DNA of 64,000 bases, taken from positions 4,712,001 to 4,776,000 of the forward strand of contig JAVHJL010000001.1 in NCBI GenBank assembly GCA_036971715.1, given 5' to 3'. The position numbers and the translations under genes were made by a program. The notes beneath the pieces are model-generated. The model was not told the origin of the DNA. It did not search any database and was given only the letters and a program-made list of their open reading frames with translations. Positions 10,741 through 22,166 of the stretch are shown one piece after another (the stretch's first letter is position 1; every line of letters starts with the position of its first letter). This stretch comes from Arthrobotrys musiformis (taxonomy: Eukaryota; Ascomycota; Orbiliomycetes; Orbiliales; Orbiliaceae).

Positions 10741-13650
10741 TCTTTTATAATATAATACAGATAGTATAGAAATGACAGCCCTTCGCGATCACAGAGGATG
10801 CGATCCCATACTTATACTTCGACTTCCATGTAGTACAGAGAGAGTACATATATGGAGAGAACGAGAGAAAGAGAGGATGGCTTGCGTAATGCGATCGTCT
10901 CCCCGGGCTCACACCCGCCGGGATCTCTTCGTCCCTCTGTTTCACAACCGTCAAGCTTTATTCCCCCCACCCTCATACATACTTCTTGCAGGACAAGGGT
11001 ACAGGAGGGGACTAACTCCAACCAGAGCCAGATATTCGCATTTCATGTCCATCGCTGTCGAGGTTGGTCAATTGCAATTGACGGGTTGACAATTTAATGC
11101 GACGAACTAACTTTACCCACGCAAACCCACGGAGAAGGCGTCCCTTCAACCTCCACCCAATTTACCCTCAAAAAGCTTCTTTGCCCCCCCTAATTCTAAC
11201 ATCAACGATACACATGCATCCCAGCGAAAATCCTAATCCAAAAAGATCTAGACTTCTTTTTTATAAATTTAATCAAACACAAGCAATATGCCAGAAGTCT
11301 TAATCCCACTTCAATGCGCAGTCCACCAACCGTTTCCATCACGTCCCACGACAAATCTTTAACATACGCTGAAACCGTTGGTAAGACCCAAATTAAGGCA
11401 CAAATGCAAGATCCGGCCAGAAAAAGCTTATCCCGACTCCCACAACCGCCCTTTGCCACCCCAACACGTAACCCCTTCCTCTCTCCCAAAACTTTACTTT
11501 TTGCGCCGCCGCTGCTGGTACATACTGAGGACCCGCGTGATTACGCATAACCGGCGGTATTGCCTATAGCTGGCGTATTATACTATAGTTATCGTCTGAA
11601 ATATTCAATGGGCCACCGGTGCACCATTCAATGCGACCGTCGAGTTTTCCTTTTTTTTTCTCCCTTTTTTTTCTATTCGGGTCGCTGGCCGCTGTATATA
11701 TAGGTGAGCTATAGTGGGTCTCGGATCGTGTCGCTGGAGTCTTGATCATTCGGCTTAGGGCTTTGATGTTCGCTCTCGTTATGTCCACCGAGGCCTGTCG
11801 GAGGGTTTTCAATCGAGTCAAATTATATCATATTATATCTTATATAGCGACTGATACGTCCGATACCACCGAGATCGGTATTAATACGGTACAACTCCAG
11901 CCCCCGATTCCAGCTTCGAACCATCAGTGCGACCAGCGCCGGTTGTATGAGGCCAACATTGCAATATTTAATATTTCACATTTACCAACAGTGCAGGCGT
12001 AGGAATACGGTACCGCGGTAGAGAGGATATACCCCAGACGGAATAATAGCCACCGCGAACGAACCCCATCCGACTAAGTCGTATACCGGTATACACTATA
12101 TGCGCTTTCTTTCACCTTAGAACCGCGATCGTATATAGATCAATCGATGACACCGTGATATCATACTCAAACTCCGATATCGTGTTAGATGCCACCCTGG
12201 TGGTCTAACTTAGATGCGTTGCCGTTGCATTTTCCACTCGCATTCCTCGAACCCCCCCACGAACTCTAACTTCAACACCGCATACCTTCCACCCGATCAC
12301 ATTCTCAACCCGCATAACCCCCCCTCCCGTCGAAAATTCTTCTCTGTCCAAAAAAAAAAAACGCCACAATTCCCGCAATCCAGGTTCCGTTCTTCTTGTG
12401 ATCACCAGCTCAAGAACTTGGCTCACAAAACTTATCTCCCAAAAAGTCGTAAAATACGCAACTTTCACAAAATACCCCGTACCCCTGCCATCAGTCACCT
12501 GTCCACCACAACCTTCCTAAAAAAAAAAAACAGAAAAAACCAGGTAACGAATGAACGGGTAAAAGGGACATGCATAAGCTTATCGGATGAAAAAAAGAGT
12601 TTGGGTTAGTAAGTATTGTTCTAGAACTATGCAGACGCAGACGGTGATCTCGGGCGTCGACCACCTGCATGGTATCCACTCTTTTACTCGGTTTCAAATG
12701 CTTCTTGGGAGCGGGCGTAGACGGTCCGCGTAGGCTGGCGGCCCGGTGAGTATACTATGTCGCAATTCTTTATGAACGGGTCGCTGGACTTTCGTGGAAT
12801 ATTTTTATGTTGATGCCGCTGCTCGAAGCCGAACCTTTCTTCCGACGAGGATTTTTTCCCAGTAGGCTTTTGAGTGAGCAAAATTGACATCAACTTCGCT
12901 GAGCTCAATACATTACCTCGAAAATCATTCATGAAACCAATGAAAATCAAACATTTATCTGAATGCCTAGGTACATAGAATAGTACTAATTTGTCTCGTT
13001 ACCAGCCCGCCCGGGCGAGTACTAATATCTATACAATTTTAAAATTATGTTGAATAGTTTAGCTGTTTGAAAGAAGAGGGCAATGACCAAGGGCAGGCCC
13101 GCCTTCATCTGTGGCGAGCACCGAGTCGCATGGTATATCGGATATAGTATCGGCTTTATGGTAAATCCGACCACATATATAATATAACACACAATCAACA
13201 CAGAATCAACGCTCATACCTGAAACCCCCCCGGCCTTCGAATTTCTCGCATGTCGATGCTTGGATGTGCACCGTGGTACCCAACCGCCCTCGTTTGAGCG
13301 CCGTTCGACAGGCGGCTCGTCAAATTTCGGAACGCGATCACTGCTGAAATGGCAAGTTACGACAGGCCTGGCGTAGAAAACGAAATTGAGGCTTTGGCGA
13401 CCTCGGTGTACATGTATTGTGCCTGCGACGGTGCGGCTTGTTGATTGTGTCTGTGAGACCGGAGTTTACCACAGTGCATCTCGTCAACCGTGGCATTGAT
13501 AATCATCTTGACTATATTTAAAGGTACCTAGGCCTAGGTAGGTAGCTAGCGCCTAGTCGTATTTTAGCTAGTGACCCCAGATTATTATATTTTTAGATCA
13601 AGCAGCCCTGGTGGACTAAAATTTGAGTCCCTGCCTTTCTGACGTACCTT
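10741..13650. other. Gene-poor stretch with small palindrome
   Basis: No gene supported. Patches at about 11090-11560 and 12200-12560 repeat the G-poor, A/C-rich character of 6900-8250. A perfect 14-bp palindrome, GTATACCGGTATAC, lies at 12081-12094, and a CCTAGG-rich palindromic string lies near 13525-13555. A 64-codon minus-strand ATG frame at 13022-13216 is hydrophobic but has no family signature. Confidence 0.45.
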
Positions 13651-16600
13651 TCACCACAATTTCTTCCGCCGACGCTTCCTCCTCTCTTTCAAATGCTCCC
13701 GGGTGCTTGCAGTTACTTTCGTATTCGCAAGTAGACAGTGGAGGCGTCTAGCCGTATCAAGCGTGTCTGGATGGTATTTGCCCAAGGTTCTTTTGCGACC
13801 AGCGAGCGCTCGCCGATACCACTGAATGGCATCGCGTTTGCCCTGACTTTCGAAGGCCATGCTGATGTTATTGACTACGTTTAATGTCTCTGGGTGATCT
13901 TCACCCAAAGCTTTTTCAAAACCAATAAGTGCTCGTTGATACAACTTTATAGCGTTGTCATATTTATTTTGACGGTTAAAAAATATAGCGATATTATTGA
14001 CGGCTCTAAGCGTTTCCAAATGGTCTTTGCCTAAAACTCTTTCGCAACCGGCAAGTGCTCGTTGATGCCACTGGATGGCATCTCGTTTTCCCTGTCTTTC
14101 GAAGATAAAGCCGATGTTGCTGACTACTTTTAGTGTTGATAAGTGATCTTCACCCAAGATTTTTCCAAAACCAATAAGCGCTCGTTGATAGCACTCTACG
14201 GCGTCGTCGTATTGACCTTGACGCTCGAAAACTGTGCCGATATTATTGACAGTATCAAGTGTTGATAAATCGTCTTTACCGAAGACTCTCTCGAAGCCAG
14301 TTAGTGCTTGTCGATACCACTGCATAGCGTCATCATATTTATCTTGATAGTAGAAGACTATGGCGATGTTGTGGATTATGCTAAGTATTAACGGATTATC
14401 TTTATCCAAAACTTTCTCAGCACCAACAAGTGCTCGTTGATACCATTGCATAGCATCGTTGTATTTAGCTTGATCAAGAAAGACTGTAGCAGTGCTAGTA
14501 ACTATGTCAAGCGTTAACGGGTGGTTTTCGCCCAAAGCCTTTTCTGAGCCAGTAATCGCTCGTTGATACCACTGCATGGCGTCATCGTATTTACCTTGAC
14601 AGCGAAGGACTCCAGCAATTCTGCTCTCATAATGATATAAACGGATTTTGCCAAAGACTTTTTCGCAGCTAGCAAGTGCCCGCTGGTACAATTGCATTGC
14701 ATCATCATATTTGCCTTGGCTGCAGAAAGCTCCGGCGATCCTTCCAATTATATCAATTATCAGCAGGTGGTCTTCGTTCAAGGTCTTTTCGGAGATAGCA
14801 AGCGCCCGTTGGAACCATTGCATGGAAATTTTGTGTTTGCCTTGGTCGTTGAAGATACTGGCGATCCTGTAGACTGCCCAGAGGGTATTGACTTTCCCGT
14901 CAGCGCCTTCTTGCTCAAGGAGTTCGTGAAGCCTCGATTCTAAGTATTTGCAAAGAACTTCTGCGTGCTCCATGATCCTCCTCTCCTCTCGTCCGTCCCA
15001 CTCTCTGTTTGGCCGAAAGAGTTTTGGCAGTCTAAGCGTTCTTCCAAGGACCTTGACAGTGCTCCCCATGACCTGCAAACGATCCGAATAATTTACGCGT
15101 TCCCGCGTCCAGTCGTGCACAACGGGGTGGATGGAAAATGCTCCCGCTCGGTTCCTGTCGATCAGCGAGTACGAGGCCAGCAGCGAAAATCTGTTCTTCA
15201 CTACAAACTTCTCAGCGTATCATATCAACGGATCTGGGCGGACAAACTCACCTTGAATTTGAGATTCCTCATCGAACGGCTCATCTTCCCATAAGTCTTC
15301 GGATATCTCCATTGGATTGAGGTAGGAACAAGTAAGCAGCAATGATGCCGCCTCCATGTCTTGCTTCTGGATTTCGAAAAAGGACAGTTCCCAAGTTGTC
15401 ACGGCTGTATGTTTAAATTTTTGGCTGGCCTCGAGACTATGGTTTTGGTAGAACCACCCAAGCTTTGGTACTCTTGACTGCGCCTTTTTAAAGGCGTTAT
15501 CGTAGTATTGCGGGTATTCACTCAGAGGAATACGCACTTGAGATATGAAACAACCTGCGTGGCTAATTGCGAGCGGCATGAAGCCCAACTTCTTAACTAT
15601 CACCGCCGCATGATTTTTGTCGTCTGCAGCATCGAAAATTAGTGTGCTTTCGCCGGGCTACTTTGATAGGAAACTCACTTTCTAGGGGATTTTTTATCTG
15701 AGATAGACGTAACAAAAGGTCGACCGCGCTCTCCCCGTCTAAACCTCCCAAGTTTGCCTGTTCGGCAATACCCGAGAATTCCTGTCGACGGCTAGTCACC
15801 AAAATGCCCCCACCGCCGCTCCTTGGAAAATATTTATCAAGATCAAAGGTCTCCAGGTCATCCGCATTGTCAAATATCAATAGCCACTTGCGGTTACCAG
15901 GTGCCTTTAACCAACTGAACAGAGCGGATCGAATATCATCGATGGCACCCGAGTCGGAGCTGACTTTACCACCCCTATCTAGCAGCCTCTGGATACCTAG
16001 ACTCGCCCCGATGATCCCGTAGTCGGGAGGCTCGGGTTTGTATGCTTCCACTTGTGCTCCAACGATTTGTTGCATGATTTTCACAAATGAAGTTCGAACG
16101 GTTTCCTCCGTCGCGGCCGTCACCCAGAAGACGGCGGCGAACCGATTCTTTTCTCGATAAGCGTACTCGAGAGCGATCTGTGTCTTCCCCATGCCTCCGG
16201 TGCCGGTAATCGCGTAAATGACGGGTTCGTCTCTAAGGGCGGATTGCGCGAAAAATTTACTGATAGCCTCCAGTTCTTCCTCCCTACCGGTGAAGCTGCG
16301 GTTCCGTCCGGACGGCAAATCGGGGGAAACCTCATAGGCAATTTGTCTTATCTGCGTCCAGTCCACGAACGTTAGCACAAGCGTGCCAAAGTCAATGATT
16401 AAAACCCAAATGAGGTTAAATGGGAGTACCTTTGGCTCCGCCTCCTATAGGCGCAACATTATATTAGCTCAGATCACTACCGCGCTTAAATTTTACCATC
16501 GGTACCTTGCTCGTGTTAAAGTAAACACTGCTCGAGGAGTTAGTCCTTATTGAATAGAAATTCCGTACGAGTGAACTAACTTACTTCGAATTCTCATAGT

Positions 16601-16850
16601 AGTTCCCAGCATTAGCTATCGATATCGACCGTGCGTGACCCTCGAGATTGTATTGTTCTACATATTTCCCCTGAGCCATTTTATGACCACTCCCAGACGC
16701 ATTTATCGTATAATCCCCCTCTTTAAATGTAGGCGTTGAGGATTCCCCGATCTTTATGCCTGCGATATTTCGGGCTAGCTCCCCGATATCCATGTTTACC
16801 CCACTAAGTTCCCCTTCCACCGTCGCTATCGCCGCCCTAGAATTGAGCAT
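13651..16850 (-). CDS. NB-ARC-TPR NLR-like STAND protein
   Basis: Likely intracellular NTP-dependent receptor of the fungal NLR/STAND class, used in non-self recognition or cell-death signalling. Exons (minus) are 16850-16585, 16527-16506, 16444-16430, 16351-15679, 15623-15252 and 15200-13651, giving 965 aa. All five introns are GT/AG, 51-78 nt, and in phase; the 15-nt third exon is the weakest call. Residues 1-101 form a short Gly/Asn/Ser-rich region of no known family, with two ~20-residue pseudo-repeats at 46-65 and 66-86. The NB-ARC domain has Walker A GTGGMGKT (151-158), Walker B LLIFD (258-262), sensor VTSR (~287) and GFMPLAI (339-345). A winged-helix-like SIHPVVHDW follows near 472-480. 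About nine 41/42-residue kinesin-light-chain-type TPRs occupy ~555-935. The last residues are Lys/Arg-rich. Its AT-rich third positions contrast with the housekeeping genes nearby. Confidence 0.87.
13780..14890 (-). repeat. Tandem ~126-bp TPR-encoding DNA repeats
   Basis: The last exon of the NLR contains about nine consecutive units of 123-126 bp, one TPR per unit. Each carries a version of the segment encoding YDDAMQWYQRAL and a GEDHPxTL-type linker. Neighbouring units are very alike at the DNA level (for example strings around 14170, 14300, 14430 and 14560), which indicates unit duplication or conversion and potential length polymorphism. Confidence 0.8.
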
Positions 16851-19800
16851 GGTGTATATTTGTCCTCAAACGGGCCCGGGATTTGGTGAAGCTCATGCTA
16901 GGTAATTATAATCTGCGTCGTATATTGATTGTTGGATCAACGCTGTCGCGGGAAGAGTCCAAAGCGAAGCAGCGGGGTATTATCGTGCTGATTTGGGCGA
17001 TTCGAAGGGGGAGAAAACGAGAAATGCGCATTAAGGAGCAAATGCTTGCTTTGCACAACGAACGGCTGGTTTTTCTCTTCAGTCGGCGGCATGGAGGGCA
17101 ATTTTGACCGATAAGCTTATAAGGCTGGAGTATTTCGGTTAGGCCTCGACGTGGCGCCCAGATTCGTTCAGCCGTATCATTGCAAGCTAAGTTATGCACG
17201 CCGCAGACACTTGCATGTCAAATATATCAGCCTGACCAAGTTTGCACCCTTTACCTCTATAGCTCTACCAGCGCCTGGATTTGAGGCTAGTTTACTCCTG
17301 AGAGCCGGGTCTTATAATTAAGCACTTACACTCTGGAATATATACGGAAATGATCTTCTGGAGCTATAGCCAAGTCGACTCGTTGACAAAGCAATCTTTG
17401 CCTGCCGTGCCAGAATTTTGGAGGGAAGCAGGAGCGAGGTCCCACACCATTATTATTGTCGTGATCGATTGCTGACACACGCATGCAAGTCTGTGACTTC
17501 TGGAGGATATCGCCCAATTTTTCATCCAGTCGCTGCTCGTCCATACATACTGTGCAGGCCTCGTATTGGATGCGGATTGGTCAAACATGACAGGGCCCGT
17601 CAGCCAGCTTTGCCCTGATTGGCTTTCATGGGGATATGGCGGGGATTGCCCCTGTTACTACTAATCATGCACTCGATGTATGAATTCAGTGAACATCCTC
17701 GATGCCGACTTCCTATTCTCTCGCCAAGAACCTGTACAGCTCCTCATCAAGGCGATATAAAACTATAAAAGCTGGCATCCCGCAGAATTTCCCACGCAAG
17801 TAAACGACTGGCTGAACAGTACGCAACATCTCTTACATCGACATATATACACTCAAACCGACCCCGCTTTAAACTTGTCTTCAGGGTGACGTCTGGGAAT
17901 TCTTGGTGCCGTAACATATATATCTATTCGAAGGGGGACTTACGTGAGGAATATCACTGACAGTAACCGGTACCACGCCATAGCTCAGGGAGAGAATGAG
18001 GCTCTTTCGGCTTTAACCGCGCAATCATTAATTATGATCTTGCCTTGGGATTTAAATTTAATTAATTAAAGCCAGGAGGAAGAGTCTCTCGTGAAGGTGG
18101 GATCTGCCTTGGCATATATATAATATTAAGGTCCTCTCGGGTTCGACTGGGAAGCGGTCGGGTTAATGAGGTCCGAGTGGTCTCGTTCCCAGCCTCACCC
18201 AGGGTGGTCCAGGTCCGAGGAACCTTTTTTGCTCGGATACCTAGGTCCTTAGTAGTCAACGATGCGTGGGAGTAATATTATCAGGGTAGACGTCTAGACT
18301 CTTCGACACTGTTTCCTATACCGACTGGCCTATACCTACCACCTGAAGGTAAAATACAGGCACAATTGCTACCAGAGCTCTATAACACAGAATATCCGCC
18401 GGAGCAATTTGTTTCGGACGGGGATCCATCCTGAGAAGAAGAATCTCGCACATATGCGTGGTAGCTATACCGCCCTCTCCAATAGATCCTATATGCCCAT
18501 ATCCCCCCCAGACTAGCCCATATCCCAATTAGGTAATAAACAAACCCCATATGCATATCCACTCGCTGAATAGACATCCATCCAGTCTTGTCCAGTCTTG
18601 CCCCATAGAGCTGGCAGAAGGTCTAGTCCCCAGCTGGTTCTCACCGTCACTGAGAAATCACGTGACAATAATATACGGCAATCCTAACCGACCGCCTAAA
18701 GCTGCCGTCCGAAATACCACAGTGACGTCACACGATCGACGGAAAGGCCCGAGGTCGATTCCAGCCAGGGTCAAGCTCCGTTTGCAGCATGCTTTGGTGC
18801 CTTGCGTTTGCTCCCCTGCTCGCAGGATAAGCATACGTGGGAACAATGTCCACGTTCCGTGCCATGGATACCATCGTGACCCCAAAACGCGATACTTCGT
18901 AAGAACGTTGACGCAATCGACCGTGTATATTACGCCCCGCTCGAAGACATCTCGATCGAATTGAGTCAAAGACCGCGGAACCGGGTACCCCGCCTCGTTT
19001 CTCGGTTCGAAATGATTCTTAATCCTGCTTCCGGGGTAACAAACAAGCGTTGAAGTGGGCGAGAGTTATAAAATATGCAAACCAGCGTATAAATCGGAAA
19101 CGGCAGGTGAGGTCCACCGTCCGAAACGGGTCTTTTTATGCGACCCGAGTTTTGATGACTTCATTAGCGATGACGTTGAATATCGTGGGCATTCTTGTAT
19201 ATGGGTGGGAAAGTCACTCGGATCGTGGATCGTGGAGTAGATCGTGAGATCCACATATAATTACATTCATTGAGGGTGCGGGGCTTGTAGGGCTAGGCTT
19301 GATGCATCGATATACTCTATCGTGCCTGTTGTTCATGGCGATCGATATCTCGGGGTTAACACAATCCACAGTCCACAGACCCAGTCGGAGAATTCTCCAC
19401 TCCACTCCACCATCGTGTCCTGTGGGAATGCTTCTACGTGGCCTTGTAGGCATATCCTCGGTAGCACAGATAATATATTGAGAATACCATACCAGGGAAC
19501 ATGGGGAAAATGGAGGTGCAAACACCGATGGCCGGTCGATCTGCCGCGCATCGAGAAGCAAGCGGCAAATCGTGAATCACGCTTGGGATGATGTCAGTTC
19601 GCTGCTTTCAAATGTGGTTAGTAGCATATCAACCCCAGTCTGTTGTTGTTCCTGGCAAAACTCACATGCCAAGGCGTTCCCTGCTGCAGTTTCTACAATA
19701 TCTTGGTTTGAACACGAAACAGGCGTCAGGCACGCCCTTACAAGCTTAATGATGCGGTCATGATCGGTCGCTTAGAAGAGAAGAGACGGCGTCTGGTCGC

Positions 19801-20003
19801 GTAGTGACGTCATGACGTCATTTCGATGAGGGCCAGGAAACGCCCGAAGGACACCAGACAACACAGCGATCGACGGGCACCACTGAGATCGAGATTCTTT
19901 GCTGGAAACTGCCTCATCGAATACAATTGATTCCATATTTCACACTTTGACTTCGTTGATGTCATTCGGACAGCAATTGATGTGAAAAAGGCAAAATGGC
20001 ATC
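16851..20003. other. Gene-poor stretch upstream of the NLR
   Basis: No gene supported. A promoter-like stretch near 17755-17880 (GATATAAAACTATAAAAGC followed by an ATG-free, A/C-rich leader-like sequence) has no coding region after it. A 137-codon ATG frame at 18551-18964 has no recognisable domain, and a competing open frame covers part of it on the other strand. An ATGACGTCAT-like palindrome lies at about 19811-19821. Confidence 0.4.
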
Positions 20004-20013
20004 TATAAAAGGG
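20004..20013 (+). promoter_or_regulatory. TATA box of the GRG-1-like gene
   Basis: TATAAAAGGG stands 156 bp before the ATG at 20160. The interval between them is ATG-free and rich in CT and then CAA/AAC, like leaders of highly expressed fungal genes. Confidence 0.75.
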
Positions 20014-20159
20014 CCTGCTCCCCGCACTGCTCAACCTTCTTCTCTTCTCCATTCTACATCATCAAACAATATCAGATATTCAGAATTTCAAAAAAACTTC
20101 AAATCCAAAAAACTATTTAAATAAAACCCTTTTCAGTTTCATAAACCAAATCAACCAAC

Positions 20160-20483
20160 ATGTCTGCCCCAAACGTCAACAAGCCAAACGAAGGCATCGT
20201 CGGCCAGATCGGTAACTCCCTCAAGAACGCCGGTAACTACGTCGCCGAGACCGTTCAGGGCAAGGTACGTCCTCTTACTTTACAATAATATACATTTGAA
20301 TACTAATTTGAGGGACAGACCGCCGAAGTCTCCAAGGAGCAGAACAAGGAGCAGGCCAAGGGCAACGTCCCCGGCAAGGACACCCTCTCCGACCGTGCCT
20401 CCGGTGCCTTCGGTGCCGTCTCGGACAAGCTCGACCAAGCCCAGCATGACGCCTCGGCGAAGGCTAATAAGGAGGGAATCTAA
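20160..20483 (+). CDS. grg-1: Glucose-repressible GRG-1/CCG-1-like protein
   Basis: Small soluble hydrophilic protein of the Neurospora GRG-1/CCG-1 (glucose-repressed, clock-controlled) family, whose transcripts rise on starvation and stress; its molecular role is unknown. Exons are 20160-20264 and 20319-20483. The 54-nt intron has GTACGT, TACTAAT and CAG signals, giving 89 aa. Seen in the protein: NSLKNAGNYVAETVQGK near the start, then SKEQNKEQAK, an RASGAFGAVSDKLD segment, and QHDASAKANKEG at the end, matching the family's order and usual ~70-90 aa length. There is no signal peptide. Third positions are strongly C/G-biased with preferred codons, as in highly expressed genes, and a good TATA box precedes it. 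The family call rests on recognised motifs; the symbol denotes the family and not a proven orthologue. Confidence 0.85.
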
Positions 20484-21216
20484 GTCTTTTCTCTCTCCTC
20501 CATTCAATATCCCTACTACCTCCATGTAATTGAATAACACCATGATACCGACGGTGTTGATTCGGAAGGAATGAATGGACTTTGTCTCTTTCTTTTGTTA
20601 TGAAATGGATAGCATGGGGATAACTGGTGTCTCTTTTTTTTCTTGACGGGTTTACTGAAGAATTCCTCACGTTTTTAACTCTTTCGCTGCCGGAGACGGT
20701 ATGTGGATGAGAGGTTTTCTTTTATGGTTCTCTTTCTTTCTTCTAGAGCTCAGGAAACTTTGCATGTTTATAAGACAAGAAACTATTAATAAACACCCAA
20801 AGGGCTTTCGACGTCACCTCTTTTTATCACATTCATCGTGAAGTTATAATAGATTGGAAACCCTGCAGGGTCCTGTTGTGATGTCGCAAACTGCCGTTTA
20901 GTTTATATTTGAAGTTGAAGTGCATTCCCATGTGAAATCATCACCACTCCCATGTGGCGGTAGATATCGATGACGACGAAATGGACTGACGTAATAAATG
21001 CGTTGCGTGGCATTTCCCGCCATGCAGCTCGTCTCGAATGCGAATGAACCGGGGTAGCTCCAATTGGCGAATGGCAGCCGTGGAACAGAAGCGTGCTGCA
21101 GGTACCGGGGGAGCTCCGGGCCGGAGTAAATCCATAAATTGCATATATTTCCTCTAAGCTTCGTGTCCGAGTCCCTAGATGTAATCAATAGCTTCAAAGT
21201 CACTTAAGTATTCACA
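20484..21216. other. Intergenic region between the GRG-1-like gene and the phosphatase
   Basis: Holds the T-rich 3' region of the GRG-1-like gene (CT- and T-rich strings around 20490-20760) and the short promoter of the phosphatase gene (ATAAATTGCATATA near 21133-21147). No additional gene is supported. Confidence 0.5.
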
Positions 21217-22166
21217 ATGGCCGCCCCGGACCTCCAAGAAATCCACGACTTCCTCGTCCCCCTCGCCCGCACCGCCGGCGCCACAATCACCGCCGCCCGC
21301 CCCACAACCTCCAGCACAGACAACAAAACCAATGCTGCCGACCTCGTCACCGAAACCGACCGCGCCGTCGAATCCCTCATCAGCCAGAAACTCCGCGAAC
21401 GCTATCCAGACTACCTGTACCCCTCCCACTTTCTTTTTTTACAAAAACCCCACACTAACAAATTAGTTTCATGGGCGAGGAAACATACAAACCCGGCGAC
21501 ACCCTAACCCCATCCCCAACATTCATAATAGACCCCATAGACGGCACCACAAACTTCGTCCATACCTACCCATACGCCTGCATCTCCCTCGGCTTCTGCG
21601 TAGACCTCGTCCCCGTGATCGGTGTGGTCTATAACCCCTTCACGGACCAGCTCTTCACCGGTATTAAAGGCCAGGGTAGCTACCTCACCTCCCCTCTCCA
21701 CAATCATCAAAAACTCCCGTTAAAAAATTTAGAGCCGTTTTATGATGAGTCCGGAGAAGGCGGGTTGGGGAAGTGTTTGGTCATAGGGGAGTGGGGGAGT
21801 AATAGATCAGGAAACGATTATGATGTTAAAGTCGCGACGTTTAAGAAGTTATGTGCTGATAAGAAGGATGGAGGGGCTATGGTCCACTCGATCCGCTCAC
21901 TCGGATCGGCGGCGTTGAATATTTGCTCCGTGGCGGCGGGGTGGGCGGATGTTTACTGGGAGGGCGGCTGTTGGGCATGGGACGTCTGCGCCGGCTGGGT
22001 TGTATTGAAAGAAGCCGGCGGGGAGGTTGTCGACGCCAATCCCGGTCGGTGGAAGGCGGCGGTTGATGGCAGGCGGTATTTGGCCATTCGTGGCGGGGAG
22101 GGGTGGGAGGGGGTTGTGAAGGAGTTTTGGGATTGCGTGGAGGGCGAGCTGGAGGTTGGGATGTAA
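21217..22166 (+). CDS. Inositol monophosphatase family enzyme
   Basis: Mg-dependent, lithium-sensitive-type phosphatase expected to hydrolyse inositol monophosphates to free inositol in the cytosol; some fungal members work in quinate-pathway or other sugar-phosphate contexts. Exons are 21217-21416 and 21467-22166. The 50-nt intron has GTACCC, CACTAAC and TTAG signals, giving 299 aa. Metal-binding motifs are all present: GEE (Glu71/Glu72), DPIDGTTNFVH (Asp89, Asp92), and the second family signature WDVCAGWVVLKEAGG (Asp239). N-terminal DLVTETDRAVE is also typical of the family. Length is close to the family's usual 270-300 aa, so the enzyme looks intact and active. The ATG at 21217 is in a good fungal context (TTCACAATGGCC). 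Substrate specificity is not readable from sequence. Confidence 0.92.

Noticed and set aside
18100..18160. Possible tRNA gene around GGGTTCGACTGGG
   Set aside because: The B-box-like string lacks a pairing T-stem and no cloverleaf can be formed.
18551..18964. 137-codon ATG frame upstream of the NLR
   Set aside because: No domain, no splice or promoter support, and a 103-codon competing frame on the opposite strand overlaps it.
20296..20529. 77-codon plus-strand frame over the GRG-1-like gene
   Set aside because: Wrong frame; the spliced GRG-1-like reading frame explains the conservation and splice signals.
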